DNA from: Bacillus tianshenii
GTDB taxonomy: Bacteria > Bacillota > Bacilli > Bacillales > Bacillaceae_N
DNA length: 64,000 bases
Direction: 5' to 3'
Assembly: GCA_020524525.2 (NCBI GenBank)
Contig: CP129018.1
Span: 62,001-126,000, forward strand
A program made the position numbers and the translations under genes. Shown one piece after another: positions 63,391 to 64,000 of the stretch. Each line of letters opens with the position of its first letter. Position 1 is the first letter of the stretch. The notes beneath the pieces were generated by a model that was not told the DNA's origin, searched no databases, and was given only the letters and a program-made list of their open reading frames with translations.

Positions 63391-64000
63391 TTGGAAACTT
63401 GTCAATTTCCAGAAGCAAAACTATTAATTGTTGATGATAATCGTGCGAATGTTTTATTGCTCGAAAAGATGTTAAAGGTTACAGGATTTTCAAATTTTCA
63501 ATCAACGACTGATTCACGTGAAGTGATTGCACTGTATGATGATTTTCAACCTGATATATTATTGCTTGATTTGCGGATGCCTCACATAAATGGTTTCCAG
63601 ATTATGAAAGAATTGAAGGAGTTACATAAAGAAAAATGTGCTCCAATTATTGTTATTACCGCACAAGATGATAAAGAGCATCGTCAGCTTGCCTTAAAGC
63701 TGGGCGCACGTGATTTTATCGCCAAGCCTTTTGATCGTGAAGAGCTGATTATCCGGATTAACAATGCGCTCGAAATGCAGAAGCTTCATAATGAATTGCT
63801 TCATCATAATAAACAATTAGAGGCGCAAGTCGAAGTGAGAACAAAAGAGTTACAAGAATCTCAGCTTGAATTATTAAGGCGCTTAGGACGAGCTGCAGAA
63901 TATCGCGATAATGAAACAGGTCTTCACATTTTTCGCATGAGCTTATATAGTGCTGAATTGGCGAAGGAAGTAGGCTTTTCGGAAAGTGAAAGTAAAATGT
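63391..64000 (+). CDS. Receiver-HD-GYP response regulator, 3' end outside window
   Basis: The frame runs off the right edge. A receiver domain (LLIVDDNRAN, acceptor Asp60 in ILLLDLRMPHING, lysine in FIAKPFDRE), a coiled-coil linker and the start of an HD-GYP domain (AAEYRDNETGLHIFRMSLY) are visible, as in RpfG-type c-di-GMP phosphodiesterases. The HD and GYP motifs lie beyond the window. TTG 63391 is set by AAAAGGTG; ATG 63385 is close. The gene continues the CheA/CheY unit, so c-di-GMP breakdown may be its output. Confidence 0.85.
   Translation, partial: METCQFPEAKLLIVDDNRANVLLLEKMLKVTGFSNFQSTTDSREVIALYDDFQPDILLLDLRMPHINGFQIMKELKELHKEKCAPIIVITAQDDKEHRQLALKLGARDFIAKPFDREELIIRINNALEMQKLHNELLHHNKQLEAQVEVRTKELQESQLELLRRLGRAAEYRDNETGLHIFRMSLYSAELAKEVGFSESESKM

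Overview
The window is one stretch of a low-GC, spore-forming Bacillaceae chromosome. The evidence is spoVR, the yhcX-glpP-glpF-glpK-glpD-pgcA gene order also found in Bacillus subtilis, yrrT, a TPP riboswitch, CcpA-type cre sites, strong AGGAGG ribosome binding sites and many intrinsic terminators. It is not B. subtilis itself: LuxS is of the Listeria/B. halodurans type, and several operons have no counterpart that I recall in B. subtilis.

Layout. 1-9 kb: end of ptsI, a TetR/ECF sigma pair, an orphan response regulator, the yrrT-luxS activated-methyl-cycle pair, and a TetR-controlled locus with an EamA exporter and a divergent ABC exporter. 9-12 kb: a GMC dehydrogenase operon. 12-22 kb: nitrilase-like yhcX and the glycerol regulon with two GlpP antitermination leaders, then pgcA, yhdB and yfkM. 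22-29 kb: a cysteine-cluster protein, an orphan kinase, an OmpR-type two-component pair with a candidate small-protein target, and an Lnt-like membrane nitrilase. 29.5-34 kb: intact spoVR, an AT-rich insert of about 2.4 kb carrying a recombinase remnant and a 637-residue ATPase, then a second copy of the last 636 bp of spoVR. 34-48 kb: a beta-glucan oligosaccharide operon (LacI regulator, ABC importer, GH1, aldo-keto reductase, GH30, GH94 phosphorylase) beside an MsmX-type ATPase. 48-52 kb: thiazole synthesis genes under a TPP riboswitch. 52-54 kb: an NCS2 permease behind a structured leader. 54-64 kb, running off the edge: a signalling island with an EAL phosphodiesterase, MCP, CheW, CheA with an extra CheW domain, RsbW-like kinase, STAS protein, PAS-PP2C phosphatase, CheY and a receiver/HD-GYP protein.

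Two parts deserve most attention. The first is the 54-64 kb island, which appears to join a chemotaxis-type array to an anti-sigma partner switch and c-di-GMP hydrolysis. The second is the spoVR insert, whose lone ATPase is a candidate defence gene. The 24 differences between the two spoVR 3' copies are all at third codon positions, so both copies probably diverged as parts of working genes before being brought together.
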